Shown piece after piece: positions 1 to 12,300 of a DNA stretch of 64,000 bases. This stretch comes from Strigamia acuminata. Lineage: Eukaryota; Arthropoda; Chilopoda; Geophilomorpha; Linotaeniidae. A program made the position numbers and the translations under genes. The first letter of the stretch is position 1, and each line of letters begins with the position of its first letter. The DNA lies in NCBI GenBank assembly GCA_949358305.1, contig OX442318.1, positions 3,768,501 through 3,832,500 of the forward strand. The letters are read 5' to 3'. The notes under the pieces are model-generated. The model was given only the letters and a program-made list of their open reading frames with translations. It searched no databases and was not told the origin of the DNA.

Positions 1-642
1 TTAACCCACTGAATCCAAACAAACAAAGATAAACTAGTGGCTGTAGACGAGCCATGTTTGATTTTGATATTTGAGTTTTTGGAGTTTTAATGGTTTGCAT
101 GTTAGCTTCAATTCTTCTGGTTATGTCGCCTTTGGGAGTTAAACGCTTTGCCATGTACCACTGAGCAATAACCAAAATTAGGTTGATGAAAGAGAGAAGA
201 GAGAGTCCTAACCAAAGTCCAAGATTGCCACCAAAGTCAGCCACCAGGCTGATGAAGTCGTAGATTAAGCGTTCTTTCAAAGTTGTCACGTGGTTGTCAA
301 GCAGGCCTATATTATATGAGGATGTGTCACTTTCGCTACGTTCTATCCGAAATGACGTATCAGCATGTGTAATTTCACAACTCCTGGTACAACCACAATC
401 AGGTTCAGGTGTTGGTGCTACCATATCATTCATGTTTTGTTTATACATTTTTAACGTTTGTTCAGAATTATTGCAGAGCTCAAGGTGATGTCCTCTGGAA
501 AATCTTTGCATGTAGGGTAACCTGTCAAATTAAGATTATTAAGATTATTAAGATACCACACGAAGATTTTTAAAGAAAATTATGACAGTGTGCAATGTTA
601 CAGTCATTTTGATCATAGTCTTAGGATGGAGGAACGTAAGGC

Positions 643-1721
643 CTATACTCAGACTCACCATTTGTCGTGATTCGACTTTGCGGTTAAAGATAATAAATAA
701 TAGTACTCGGGAATATGATATATGTTGCAATACTGCTTTATTAACGCGCTTACTAATACAGTAATGGTTTAGATGATTCCAGTGATGGTCCTCGGATTCT
801 TCTGCGAATACGAGTCGCCGCTAAACAATGGCGGATCCTATTGTTTAGTCCTACGCGTGGTCTGTGTTGTTGTCTAGGGTTAATTTCCACGTGTTATAAT
901 GAACACGCGAGAATTCGCTTTCTCGTGCGAATTAAACGAATATCGCTTGGATATTTATTCTGGCGTAGTTTGGCTACGCTAAATAAATGTGGCTGTTGTA
1001 CAGTTGAATGGTCAGCGGGCACCGGTCCTCGATCAATCCGTGAAACGGCCTGAAAGGTGAGGTAAATGGTGCTCTTGCTGAAATGTGGTAACTGTAGTGT
1101 CGTTTCCGGTCAAGCTTCGATCTTATATATCAACCGGAAATGACGTCATATGCAAATCGTCGTGATTATGCAGGTTCGCAGAAACTAAGGACTAGTCAGT
1201 CTAGTCACCGTTTCTGGCGCACTCTAGTGTCAAGAATCAATAATAATATAATTAACCCCTAATTATATCTTCAGGTGATGCCGAATCACCACACATTAAA
1301 GACACACCACTAACACCAGTTCCTATTGGCCGAGCCTATTCACTGGTGTAGGGCTACATAAAAGTAGGCCAAAATACAAACGCTTGAGTTACGGGAAGCC
1401 ATTTTGTGTCCAGACATAACAATCAATCATACATTTGAAAACAACCAGCTGGAGAAAGCAACTGATAAATTTAACGAACTAAACAATCATGTATTTTGAA
1501 GTTAAAACATAAAACATTGCTTCCAGACTTTTTAAAATATTTTATTATCACATACAAGACAATTCACATCATTACAAATACCTAAAATAATCAAAGAAAT
1601 TAAAATCACAACAAACCTACTTTTCCTGGTAGAATAATACAGGCAACAGTAAGGAGTAAATAGGCTCGGCCAATAGGAACTGGTGTTAGTGGTGTGTCTT
1701 TAATGGTGAGTCTGAGTATAG
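643..1721. mobile_element. Foldback element in G1 intron 5, split by a solo LTR
   Basis: The left arm is 643-662 continued at 1298-1341, and the right arm is 1652-1721 in inverted orientation (the shared core includes TTAGTGGTGTGTC and GGCCAATAGGAACTGG). The left arm is contiguous only if 663-1297 is removed, which shows nested insertion. No coding potential is seen. Confidence 0.6.
663..1293. mobile_element. Candidate solo LTR (631 bp)
   Basis: Starts TGTCGTGATTCG and ends CGAATCACCACA, a TG...CA pair with inverted ends. It is flanked by the 4-bp direct repeat CATT (659-662 and 1294-1297). The uninterrupted sequence ACTCACCATTAAAG is present in the opposite arm of the host foldback element, which acts as an empty site. 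It holds a TATATA box near 1123, a TGACGTCA site and an ATGCAAAT octamer, as expected for an LTR promoter. No partner LTR or internal region is seen. Orientation is not determined. Confidence 0.55.
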
Positions 1722-1869
1722 TTTGTCCTTTCGAGTAACAATTGTGTTAAATGCTATAAATTGTATTGTTTTTCTATGCAGTGCTATTGTTTTAGCCTAA
1801 TTGTTGGAAACTTATAAAATAAGCCTTTTTGACCGTGAATCTGGTCTTTCATTGTTTGCAATAAATGTA

Positions 1870-2712
1870 CCAGGTGGCCCACATAAAGGCGGCCCGACAA
1901 TGCGAGGAGGGTTACCACGGGAGTCTAAAAAAATGTATGTATTGTTCAATTAAATATATATTAATCGTTAGTTATGTGTAATATTTGTTTCATTAATGTT
2001 TCTGGTGCAGTTTTTTCCACTCTTTCGTTTGGTGTTTAGGTTTTGACGATCCGAGCCTGCGTTCTCGAGATGTTTGCGATTTTAATCAATTTTTGTCCCA
2101 ATTCACCATGTTTGATTGCACTAGTCATTCCTGAATTTCAGATTGTGGTACTTTTTGAATTTTTTCAGCTAGATTTTGCAAGGTTTTGTGCAATTTTGCT
2201 AGATTTTTTAAAATTTTGCTAGGTGTTGTAAAATTTTGCTAGGTTTTGTAAAATTTTGCTAGATTATGTAAATTTTTCCAAAGTTTTGTAAAATTTTGTT
2301 AGATTTTGTAAAACTTTTGCTAGATTTTGTAAAATTTTGCTACATTTAAGAAATTTAATCTATAGTAAAGTGGTATGGTACGAAAAGTACTGTGTATCTG
2401 TACCAGTACCGCTGCAGAAATCCACATAATCTGAAATTCTGGTATGATTACAGTAGTGCAATCAAACTTGGCAAATTGGGACAAACATTTATTTAAAACG
2501 CAAATATCTCGAAAATGAAAGCTTGGATCGTTAAAAACTAAACACCAAACGAAAGAGCGGAAAAAACTGCACTAGAAACATTAATGAAACAATACTACCC
2601 GCCACTAATGATTAATATACTTGTATATTTAATTGAACAATACATACATTTTTTTAGACTCCCGTGGTAACCCTCCTCGCATTGTCGGGCCGCTTTTATG
2701 TGGGCCACCCGG
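1870..2712. mobile_element. Foldback DNA transposon, 843 bp, TA-flanked
   Basis: Ends CC[A/G]GGTGGCCCACATAAA in inverted orientation, with TA at 1868-1869 and 2713-2714. The arms extend about 380 bp inward with moderate divergence, around a centre of tandem repeats. It lies in G1 intron 5, 19 bp from the E5 donor. It has no transposase and is non-autonomous. Confidence 0.7.
2160..2345. repeat. About 20-bp degenerate tandem repeat
   Basis: Units of roughly AAAATTTTGCTAGATTTTGT repeat eight to nine times in the centre of the foldback element at 1870-2712. Confidence 0.7.
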
Positions 2713-3875
2713 TATTTTGTATTTGACTTGCCAGCAATGATTTTGGCCCAATAATGATTCGGTGCATCTATTCCCACATTCTACGTATTCCTCGAGTGGT
2801 ACACAGGGCTGACTTCTGGTGTTTATTAAATGATGCTGAAACATAAATATTTAGTAAGTCAACAGCAGAATCCACCTGAACAAATTTAAGCTTAATAGGC
2901 AAAGTGTATTGTAGAACTCACTTTTTTAAAACGAACTCCAACTTTGATATTCGTTGCTGATGTTATCCCATATCCATATTGGAAATCAAATGGGTACGTC
3001 AGTCCTATCTGAAATTAAGCATATTGAAATCGTCAGTTCTCAATTCACTAAAATAATTCCCTTTTTGTCATTGGCTAGTTGTTTTGCCAGGTTGTTTTTG
3101 GTCACATCAACCCACTCTTACATGCTAGAGTGGGTGTGGGGCAGGGAATTTGGACGAAGTTTTTCCTTTTCTTACTTTTGGAAATTTTGGATTCATGATT
3201 TAGAATTGATGTTGAGGATATGGGGAGGGGTGGATTAAACCTTTTTGGGACCTCAGACATTTTTTTCTGGGCTCCTCGTAGTAAAAAATTAAAACTGTAT
3301 AATTATTTTTTAACCTAAGATTTGATTTTCTGGCCTAAAATTGAGTTTCATTGCCCAAAGAATGGGTTTTCTGGCCTAAATGAATTTTTTTGGTCTATGG
3401 TCTAACTGAAACAAGCAGTCATTAATATTCACAATAAGGAGGGGCCAATATTGGAACTTGGATGGAAGAATATTTACTAGAGTTAGGGATTGTCCTTGCA
3501 TCAATTCTGGTACTTTAAAATCATGCTGAAGTCTTGCATGCATTTCAGAACCATGCAGTATATTTCTCACTGTAATTGAGATATGAAGGTAACTTATTTA
3601 AAAATGGCTACAATTAATTCTGGCAACTGACCTTTCAATCTGGTACAAGTACCTCTTGGCATTAATTCTAATGTCAGAGTGTAGTTCAGAGTAGAGGTTG
3701 TCTGAGATTTAATAGAAGACATTTACTTTAATTATTAAGGAATAGTCATGAACTGAGAAGGATTTACTTGGAGTTTTGTGGCCAAACAGTTATCCATAAA
3801 CATATACAGTAAATAACTTACTTTGATTTGTGTTTCTGCATATGCAAATACACGCTGAGTTATATGGAAACTGTA

Positions 3876-5045
3876 CCGTAAAGTCGGGTGAATGTGGCCG
3901 ATTTTTTTAGTAAATTGTTAATAGTGCCTTCAATTTAATAACTACAGAACTGTTAACTATGTGTTTAGGTGGGTCTTAGGTAGAGTTACAATACCCATAT
4001 CAAACATTTTGATTTTTTGTCACACATTTCCTGTTTTTTAAAAAAAACCATGGTGGCCACATTCAACTTCAGGGGCGGGTGCTATTGGCCACCTCGTTTT
4101 TTTTAGCTGAAATGACACATTCAGCTTCTGAAATGATACATTCAGCATTGTAGAAGGTTAATGTGGCCTATAAAAATGTTTTTAAAAAATTCTATGTGCA
4201 AAAAAATAAATTTTAAATTTTTTTTTTTAGTTTTTTTAGTTAAAAAAAGACAAAATTTGTCATTTTTTTAAAAATTATCGCATATTTGTATAAAAAAACT
4301 ACTACAGAATTATATTCAAAACTACTACAGATTTATGTAAAAAAAATATTCACAGATTTTTGAAAAAATTTCAAATTTCAAAAAAAATTTCTCAAATTTT
4401 TAAAAAAAATTTCACAGATTTTTTAAAAATTTTCACAGATTTTTTAAAAATTTTTAGATTTTTAGAAAATTGTGTTTTATTTCATCTTGCACCAAGTTTT
4501 GGTGTGTAATGTGTTGGCATTCTTAACTTACAATACATTATATTGCCAAATTCATTTAATTAATTAGTAAAATGGCATAAACAAACCTCAATTGTGAGCT
4601 CATTGTGACTACTTCCGGTTGGGGTTGAATGTGGCCATGTGTGGCCACATTCAACTCCCAATGAGTGAGTTGTCTTTCTAACATCACTGTACCAAAACTA
4701 TTAAAGGTAGCAGCATTATTATTTTTTTGTAACATTATAACACATTGAAGAATAAGTACTTAAAATTTCAATCAGCAGTTAGCAATACTTTTTTTTTTAC
4801 AGACCTCTTTTTTCAGGCTCATTTTTCACTAGTTTTACATGACATGCTTAAGAAATGTGTACATTTTTTAAAATTGATTACAAAAATGTGGAATATTTTT
4901 TTTAAGCAAGCTGAAACCTTGATAGATTAATAAAAAATAACAACTAAATGATACATGGCCCAGCAGAAAATGAGCGATTTTTTTTCTACAAGTTTTATTT
5001 TTGGCCACATTCACCTGCTGGGGCCACAATCACCCGACTTTACGG
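3876..5045. mobile_element. Non-autonomous DNA transposon inserted in G1 exon 1
   Basis: Terminal inverted repeats of 24 bp with one mismatch begin CCGTAAAGTCGGGTGA and continue into TGTGGCC. TA is duplicated at 3874-3875 and 5046-5047. Paralogues G3 and G4 carry the uninterrupted exon sequence (AAACTGTAGTT), so the insertion site is exact. The interior is very AT-rich with homopolymers, and the motif GGCCACATTCAAC recurs internally in both orientations. No transposase frame is seen. Confidence 0.85.
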
Positions 5046-5914
5046 TAGTTTAAATTCCACAATTTAGTGAGATCAACATCTGGTCGTGTTATTAATTTAT
5101 CCAAAGGGTTCAGAGCATCTGTCTGAAGTATGTCCATTCCGAGCGTTTCGTAGTAATCCACAACATACTTATTTAGTGGTATACATGTGTGTGAATCAGG
5201 AACTGGCGACTCTTCAATTTCACTTTCGTAGACGTCGACACCTTTTGGACTGGACAGATAATGAGAAATGCGGTCATGCATTTGGTACGAATAGATGAGA
5301 ATGCAGATGACGACAAGAAGAGCCCAAAAAACATGAAATAGAATATTGCGTTTCTTATCGATCATTGGGTGAAATTCTTGAGGAAATGTCGCTCTTCGGT
5401 CTTCTTCTGCCATTAAACGTTTTATGATTGAGCGAAGTCTTTTTCTCATTTGAATTGTAGCCATTACACTGTAAAATATTATTCTTATTATTTGCTGAGC
5501 TAAATATTAGAGTTTTTGGTTTCCTGCTAAACTTTAAATTGCACCCATTCTTATCTAACATACATGTGACAATATAGAAATATATTGTGGTACAAATAAG
5601 TTTCTTCTTACAGCGTACACTGTTAAAAGGTTCTATCTCAATGTGTTGAAACTAACTGATTATTTATAAATGTGTTTATGGCATTATTGGCACTTCATCA
5701 TAAATACCACGTGCTGGTGGTGCCACGAAGACACGCCACACCAGCAACACTGAGCAACAGACTCGTCATACACAGGGAGGTTATTCCCATGTATGACGTG
5801 GTTGGTTTGCCTTTACTTTTATGCCGCACTTCTCTACGGCTCATGCAACTGCTTATGGAGGCTGTGGTGGATTCGACATCTCACCACTAATGTAGCACCG
5901 GTTATACTAGTAGT

Positions 5915-6326
5915 CACTTTAGCGATGCTCGTTTTAGCGGTTTTTACAAAAAAAAAACCATTTTTAGCGATTACGTTTTAGCGACAATACGGTAATTTTC
6001 CTGTAGTGACGCCACACGATTTTTCGCGACAACAATGTACCGCCCAAAAAAATGGTGTTGCATCAAAAAAGCAGTAAGGTTAGGTTCGTGGGGGGTCAAG
6101 GGAGGGCGTAGCCCCCCCCCTCGTTAGCCCTTTTTAGGAATTAAACATAAAATATATGTAGTTGCGGTTTCCAAAGTCGCGGTGGATTCTAATACAATTA
6201 ACATTGTATTAGTGCCGTTTTAGCGACCATCACTTTAGCGAACATGTCATTTTAGCGATTTTGTGTCGCTAAAATGACGTGGTTGCTAAAATGAAATCGC
6301 TGAAATGAGATCGCTAAAATAAAGTA
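5915..6326. mobile_element. MITE-like element rich in TTTTAGCGA motifs
   Basis: The ends are inverted (CACTTTAGCGAT on the left, ATCGCTAAAATAAAGT on the right), and TTTTAGCGA/TCGCTAAAA recurs several times inside. It lies upstream of G1. A second copy of the right end is at 6835-6896. Exact boundaries and target duplication are unclear. Confidence 0.45.
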
Positions 6327-6834
6327 CTTCCGTTTTTATCTCTTTCTGGTTGTTTGCAAAAATCTTTTACAGTTTGTCTAAGCCTCCTGCAAGATCTGTG
6401 GTCAATTCTCATTGTCCTGTACATGATAAAAGTGGAAATGAGTTTGTCATTATTACGAGAGAGAGAGTATTTTTATTTCCTTACCATTATACAAGTTACT
6501 TATTAAGAACTCCAAATGTACTTGCTAGTCGATCCGCTGCACTCAAAACTATTCAGGAAATTTTACTGCAATGCAGATGTATTTTCTAGATTTAATTATC
6601 CTAAATAATTAATTAGATGTGAAATGCAAAATGAAGAAATTAATTAACTTGAGAATAAATTACAGAATTGATCAACCATGATTCATAATTTCAAACGTGT
6701 TTTACAATTGATTTACTAGTCTAGAGTTCTACATTAAATTGTGGATTCAGAGTGAGATAGAAATTTGTTCAGCATATTATGGAAACATTTTGTAAATTGT
6801 TTTAACTTTTCGACAATCTAAGTAAAGCTGGAGC

Positions 6835-6896
6835 GATTTTTGTGTCACTAAAATGACGTGGTCGCTAAAATGAGATCGCTAAAATAAAGTATGTCC
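6835..6896. repeat. Truncated copy of the TCGCTAAAATGA repeat
   Basis: Matches the right end of the element at 5915-6326, including ATGACGTGGTCGCTAAAATG and ATCGCTAAAATAAAGTA. Confidence 0.5.
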
Positions 6897-6956
6897 TGTA
6901 GCACAGCCACAGCTTAGTTATTCCGCCAAGTTTTTTCCACCAAACTATTTCCGCCA

Positions 6957-7310
6957 ATGCGGTACAGCAAACTCACAACCGCAAATGTAAGGGGCGCCAA
7001 TGGAAACGATCGAAAATGTTCCGCAAATGACCAAAAAACATTCGAAAATGACCAAAAAAGACCGAAAATGACCAAAATGACTCAAAAAGACCGAAAATGT
7101 CCAAAAAACGATCGAAAATATTCCGAAAACGATCAGAAAATAATGAAAATTAACGAAAACATTACGAAAACATTACGAAAACGTTACGAAAATGACCAGA
7201 AATTAATGAAAAATAACGAAAACTGAATGAATAAAAATTATTTTCGATCTTTTTCATTATTTTTTGGTCATTTTTGGTTTTCTTCATTGTTTTTTTAGTC
7301 ATTTTCGGTA
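6957..7310. repeat. Degenerate GACCGAAAATGACCAAAA tandem repeat
   Basis: A low-complexity array of GACCAAAA/CGAAAATG units; the last 100 bp read as the inverted complement (TTTTTGGTCATTTT). Open frames across it are artefacts of repeat composition. Confidence 0.6.
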
Positions 7311-7329
7311 TTTGGTAGAAAAAACTAGG

Positions 7330-7770
7330 CTGTGGTCTCACCACTAAGCGTCACAGTGGTGAATAGGGAGGAGGAACCGCGCAGGGCACGACTGCTCTTT
7401 CTGGCTTCACAACAACTTCTCTTACACGTCCGTTTCGGTTGAGACCCACCGCTCCTCTCTACTCCCCACACTACTCAGTTCCCTCCTTCCCCTCACTAGG
7501 TCATACCACTCCGCGATAGAGGGATCACCTCGGGGCCATTAAGCAGTGTGTGACAGTGATGAAGGTCATCCTTTAGAGATGAACTACATCCCTAAGTGGA
7601 TTAAGCTCTTCTTTAAGTTAGGTAAACACCTAATCCTAAAAGTGCCGTGAGTATCTAGATCTGCTTGATCAGGATTTAATGGTTTATTTACCCCTTGAAT
7701 AAAATATAACTACAGTCACAATATAATGATTGTTGACAGGAGAAATTACACTTTTATGTTCGGTGAATTA
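7330..7770. repeat. Dispersed repeat, copy 1
   Basis: The segment with CAGTGTGTGACAGTGATGAAGGT and the following 250 bp recurs at 30345-30540 and 30740-30860. A diverged inverted copy is at 44715-44960. Both direct copies are followed by a relic of a DEG/ENaC last exon, so they belong to one duplicated block. Function unknown. Confidence 0.55.
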
Positions 7771-7957
7771 TTAAACATAGATATGAAGCTCAAGTTTCCA
7801 ATTTTAAAAGTAATTTAGAAACAGTAATATTGCGAACATTTGAAATATTTCTTAAGACAAGTTCAATCCAAATACGTGCTATAATGTGGAAGTTAGACAT
7901 TGTTGTGAAGTTAAGAATTATTATTTCCAAGCAGTGTGTTTCTGCTTTAATTTTTTT

Positions 7958-8036
7958 TGACAAATAAAAATTAATAATAACACACAAAATGTACTGCTGC
8001 TACCACAGAGAGGTCAAGCGTGAGACTAACGGCATT
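7958..8036 (-). pseudogene. Relic of a DEG/ENaC last exon (TM2)
   Basis: Minus-strand translation reads GNAVSLTLDLSVVAAVHF, matching TM2 of domain 2 in G2 (GNAVSVTLGLSVLAAIHF). Only the C-terminal part of exon 11 survives. The selectivity Gly-x-Ser is changed to Asp-Leu-Ser. It lies downstream of G2 and marks a lost gene copy. Confidence 0.7.
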
Positions 8037-8158
8037 ACCGTCTGTGGAAATTAAACAATAATATCGGCATCTTATCTACAATTGGTAGCAGAGGATGGTT
8101 AACAGTCCGTTGATCATCCTGGGTAACTATTTTTGTCATTTTTCGTGTTAGTTTTCTT

Positions 8159-8520
8159 CAATAATAATAATAAGAGTTTATTGAGATTACCAAAGTAAAT
8201 CCTGTCCCTCCCAACAGCATAAGCCTACAAGGGGAGATACAGGACAAAGTAAGACAAAAAAAGAGAAACAAACAATATCACCATGCTCAAAAACAAAAGT
8301 AAATTACAAAGTAGAGACAAAACACAAAAACTACAGTACTGGGCAAAAAAATCAAACAAGGCTCGCTTAAATTCATTAAATGACAATTTAAATATATCAA
8401 TAGTAACCGGCAAGTTATTAACATTTAGACACAAACGGTAAGTGAAGTCGACAGGTAAAGACACAAAAGTCAAATCCGCACGTGTAAAGTCATGGATGGC
8501 AGAATTATAAACCTAAACAA
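8159..8520 (-). mobile_element. 5'-truncated non-LTR retrotransposon (LINE) 3' end
   Basis: On the minus strand, a reading frame with DFTYRLCLNVNNLP and SFNEFKRALFDF resembles the extreme C terminus of CR1/L2-type LINE ORF2. It is followed by a 3' UTR ending CTCAATAAACTC and an (ATT)n tail. That order fits a 5'-truncated LINE copy. The family call is by resemblance only. Confidence 0.55.
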
Positions 8521-8676
8521 GAGATTAAATTATATTAAATTATATTATTTACAAAACAGTAATTATTCTCTTTAATCTTACCAACAAGTAATGAAGAAGC
8601 AATGCTTATGGAGGCATCCATTATAAGAAGTGGAAATGATGTCATTAAACTTCCTGGATGACCATGTGACCAGAAA

Positions 8677-8735
8677 ACAACTCCAGAAAAAATAGTTCTG
8701 GATCAGTGATCCAGAACTACTTTCCTGGAGTTGTT
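8677..8735. repeat. Imperfect palindrome / hairpin
   Basis: AACAACTCCAG and CTGGAGTTGTT flank an inner GTTCTGGATC/GATCCAGAAC stem. It is probably a decayed foldback element. Confidence 0.5.
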
Positions 8736-8984
8736 GCTCAGCAACCAGTTGTTTACCATATCCGTACATACAGCTTTTTCACTCAAAATGTCTACTAGGA
8801 CCCAAAAGGAGTACAGATTTGGGGCAATTACCATGGTTAATCAGCTGACCGTGGAGGCTTATAATTTTAGACAATTATTAAGCTCACTTTAGACATCATT
8901 TGGCCAAAATATGGTCAAAATCTAAAATGACTTATTTATGTGGTTTCCTTCTAAGTGTAGACATAGTGAGCCAGTGTATTTTGT

Positions 8985-9216
8985 TTTAATAAACACTTGT
9001 AATTGAGTTGAGTGTTCGTTTGAACATTAAATAGGTTTCCGGAAAATTGAGTCTGCAATTTTTAAAACGAGGAAAAATTGGGTTTCAAATGGTAGATATT
9101 GACAGGAGTAAATGAAGTTAGTTACTAGTGATTTGATTAAGCTGGAGCTTAAAGGTTTTTACATACGGTAAGTTATTTCCCATAGTGTGGTTACATTTAA
9201 TCCTCTCCAATAACAA
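8985..9216 (-). pseudogene. Relic of DEG/ENaC exons 7 and 6 (3' end)
   Basis: The segment matches G4 33175-33380: a decayed exon 7 (TTCCGG, then an in-frame TAA), its intron, and the last codons of exon 6 (GGATTAAATGTAACCA, as in G3). Together with 7958-8036 it shows that a whole two-domain copy once lay between G2 and G1. Confidence 0.65.
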
Positions 9217-9329
9217 TGTAAACATTATTTAAAATAATGTATGTTCAATTCAAACACGTCCTGTAAAGTGGCAGTTGTGCATAAGCTATTCTGGACTTAG
9301 AATAATTATTATCAAGCAGTATTTCTACT

Positions 9330-12300
9330 CTACTTTTTTTGGACAAAGAACTCTTTACAATTACAAACGAAATGTATTGCGGCGAGTACAGAAAGGCCAA
9401 GCGTTACGCTGACGGCATTGCCAATTTCAGAAACCAATGCAACGAATGAATATTGTAGATTCTCAGCAAAAGTTTCTATTTTATTTGCAGGAAAAACAAC
9501 CGTCACTATTGTTGATTCCTCATAAAATGTAGTGTAACTGTACTCGCTCATTTTATAGAATGGTTGTTTACAAGGTCGAATGCACATACATTCCTTTTCA
9601 ACATCGGTATTTGTATGCATTTCATAGTACAGGGTTCGAACTGCTTTGGCTGTTTCTGGAGAATCGCAGAAAGGTACGTCTTTCTTAACAGCAAACGGCA
9701 TACTATTGTATAAATAAAAGGAGAAATTTTTTAATGCAAAGTTTCTGTTAATTTTTTACAATTACTTACCTGCACAATTGTTTGCTTTTTATCTTATTGT
9801 TAAAGCATTGGTTTTTACAGTTGTAATAGTTTGTTAAATTTTTGTTGCACGGTTTACGAATGGTGTTGAGATATTGTATCTATACCAAAAAATGTGCTTT
9901 ACAATACAGCCGAGCCTCCTTATAATTAGACCTGGGATATTTATGCAAAATAAAATTTTGTTTTATGCGCATAAAATATGCAACAAAAAATCTATTTTAT
10001 GCAACAAAAAATCCATTTTATGCAACAAAAAATCCATTTTATGCAACAAACAATCAATTTTATGCAACAAAAAATCCATTTTATGCAACAAAAAATCCAT
10101 TTTATGCAACAAAAAATCCATTTTATGCAACAAAAAATCCATTTTATGCAACAAAAAATCCATTTTATGTAAAATAAAAATAAAAATGTGCAAAATAAAA
10201 ATAAAAATGTGCAAAATAAAAATAAAAATGTGCAAAATAAAAATAAAAATGTGCAAAATAAAAATAAAAATGTGCAAAATAAAAATAAAAATGTGCAAAA
10301 TAAAAATAAAAATGTGCAAAATAAAAATAAAAATGTGCAAAATAAAAATAAAAATGTGCAAAATAAAAATAAAAATGTGCAAAATAAAAATAAAAATGTG
10401 CAAAATAAAAATAAAAATGTGCAAAATAAAAATAAAAATGTGCAAAATAAAAATAAAAATGTGAAATCAGGTGTTAAATAACAACTTAATGCAATTTCCA
10501 AGTGTTCTTGATGTAAATGAATTATAATTAGTTATTACAATTCATTTGTTTTGTTATAATTCTTTATAACCAGGATCAACTGTATTCTAGAGGAGTAACT
10601 CGCCATGTAGTGATCACTACAATACTACCCATCAATTGTTCCAATGTTAGAATTTATTGGGCGTTCAGTTAGTGTGCAATAATCACCAGACCAATATGTA
10701 CTGGATGTTTAAACAATTAAATACGGAACTGGTGTATGCTGAATAATTATAGAATAAACATACATTTTGTGTAGAAAGTAAAGCAGTAGTCGTCATTGAA
10801 GATGGAAAAACTCCATTTAAAGTGTATGAAAACTCGGGATTTTCAACTGGAGTGATATAAACCTAAAATTGAAAAAATTTTACTAACAAAAATGGAAATA
10901 ATATTTGCGTATACTCACATTTGTAAACTCTGGTTTACATTTGTGTTGTATTTCCTGGAAAGCGTCAAGGAAGAAGGTGAATAATCGGTATTTTATTGGA
11001 CCTGCATGTATGGTTTGTTAATCTTTTTATTTGTTTGTTTTAGAAGTTTAATAAATACCGAAGGCATGTTTAACACAAATTCCGTGTGGATTTGGCAGCC
11101 TCGTGATGGTTCGAACGTCAAATAGTATTCCGGGAAATGGATTCTGAAAATTTAAGGTGCGTTCAGACTTGAGATTTAATTGTTATTATAGTTCACTTGC
11201 TATTGATTGGATGATTTCAGGTAATATCGGTTTCACATAAGATATATTCCAAAGAGTAGTTACGTTATATCCTTTCCAGTTGACGAGATCCAACAAATCT
11301 ACATTGCATTTTGAAGTATTCCGTGTCTGCTGTTTTAAATATTTGGCTTTCGCATACAGAAGTCTTGGATTATGTGGCCCTGAACAGATGATAATGTTTG
11401 GAAAAGTCACATTAGCCGGGTTTTCTATGGATACAGTTTTTTGAACCGGTTCAGTCATATATAGTTGAATTCTATCTTGGACTACAAATATGCCAAATGC
11501 AAACAAGCAGAGATAAATTACATAAAACAAGGTTTTTACATTAAGCTTGCTATTGGTTTGCATTTTGGTTGTCGTTGGTGTTTGAGGTTTTCTCAAATAC
11601 GTTTTAATCTGTCTAGTAAGCTGTTTGTGATTGGTGGGCTTTACATTGTGCCATTTTGCAACATCCCAAATCAAGTTGATGAAGGAAAGTAGAGAGAGTC
11701 CCAACCAAAGACCCAGATTTCCACCAAAGTCAGCTAGGAGACTGATGACATCATAGATCAAGCGTTCTTTAAAAACTCTGATGTGATCATCACGTAAGAA
11801 TAAAGTAGCTGTAGATAAATCATTATCTGTCGGTTCTAATTCAAATTCAGGGTCAATCTCATCAAGTTCACAGCTTCTTGTACAATCACAATCAACTTGA
11901 GGCGTTGGTCCCATAATGTTGTGCGTGTTTTCTTTATACATTTCTGAAGTAGCATCAGAATTATTGCAGGGTTCAAGGAGACGCCCATTGGAATATCTTG
12001 GCATGTAGGAAAGCCTATTTGAAAAGTGAAGGCAAAGAATATTAAGTATTTCAAAACTTTGTAAATTCACTTACCAGCATTCATTTTTGTCCAAAAAACT
12101 TTCTATGCATTTTTTACCGCATTTGATGTACTCCGTTTTATCGACACAAGGATTCTTCTTTGTGTTTATGAACTGGTTCTGAAACAAATCATTATTTCCT
12201 TTTTTAGACAAACTTTACTATTATTGTGACTTGTCACCAGTAATATAAAGATGTTCTGAACATATGAGTGAAAACATTTGAAGATGCGCCATTGCTGCCA

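Larger units (their letters stand above)
1..5464 (-). pseudogene. G1: two-domain DEG/ENaC channel gene, partial and transposon-disrupted
   Basis: Exons, by splice sites and alignment to the five paralogues: E1 5464-5046 plus 3873-3822 (split), E2 3701-3632, E3 3569-3478, E4 3008-2922, E5 2835-2732, E6 521-1 (cut by the window edge). E1 carries the first TM1 (ILIYSYQMHDR) and the post-TM1 motif. E6 carries the CGCTRSCE cysteine cluster, TM2 of domain 1 with GGNLGLWLGLS, a basic linker, and the start of TM1 of domain 2 (QPLVYLCLFGFSG). No stop is seen in E2-E6. E1 is interrupted by a 1170-bp element at 3876-5045, so reading through gives a stop soon after RKVG. The E5 donor is GCAAGT rather than GT. 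The E5-E6 intron is 2.2 kb and full of repeats. The family forms sodium channels in the plasma membrane. As it stands this copy is probably non-functional, unless the insert is spliced out or polymorphic. Confidence 0.85.

Noticed and set aside
6350-6589. 79-residue plus-strand frame upstream of G1
   Set aside because: Single frame beside repeats; no motif, no paralogue and no splice sites to support it.
9981-10463. Possible CRISPR array
   Set aside because: Units abut with no unique spacers, and the context is a eukaryotic intron.
9874-10501. Long open frames on both strands over the 21-bp arrays
   Set aside because: The unit length is a multiple of three, so frames stay open by repetition. 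The sequence is intronic and low complexity.
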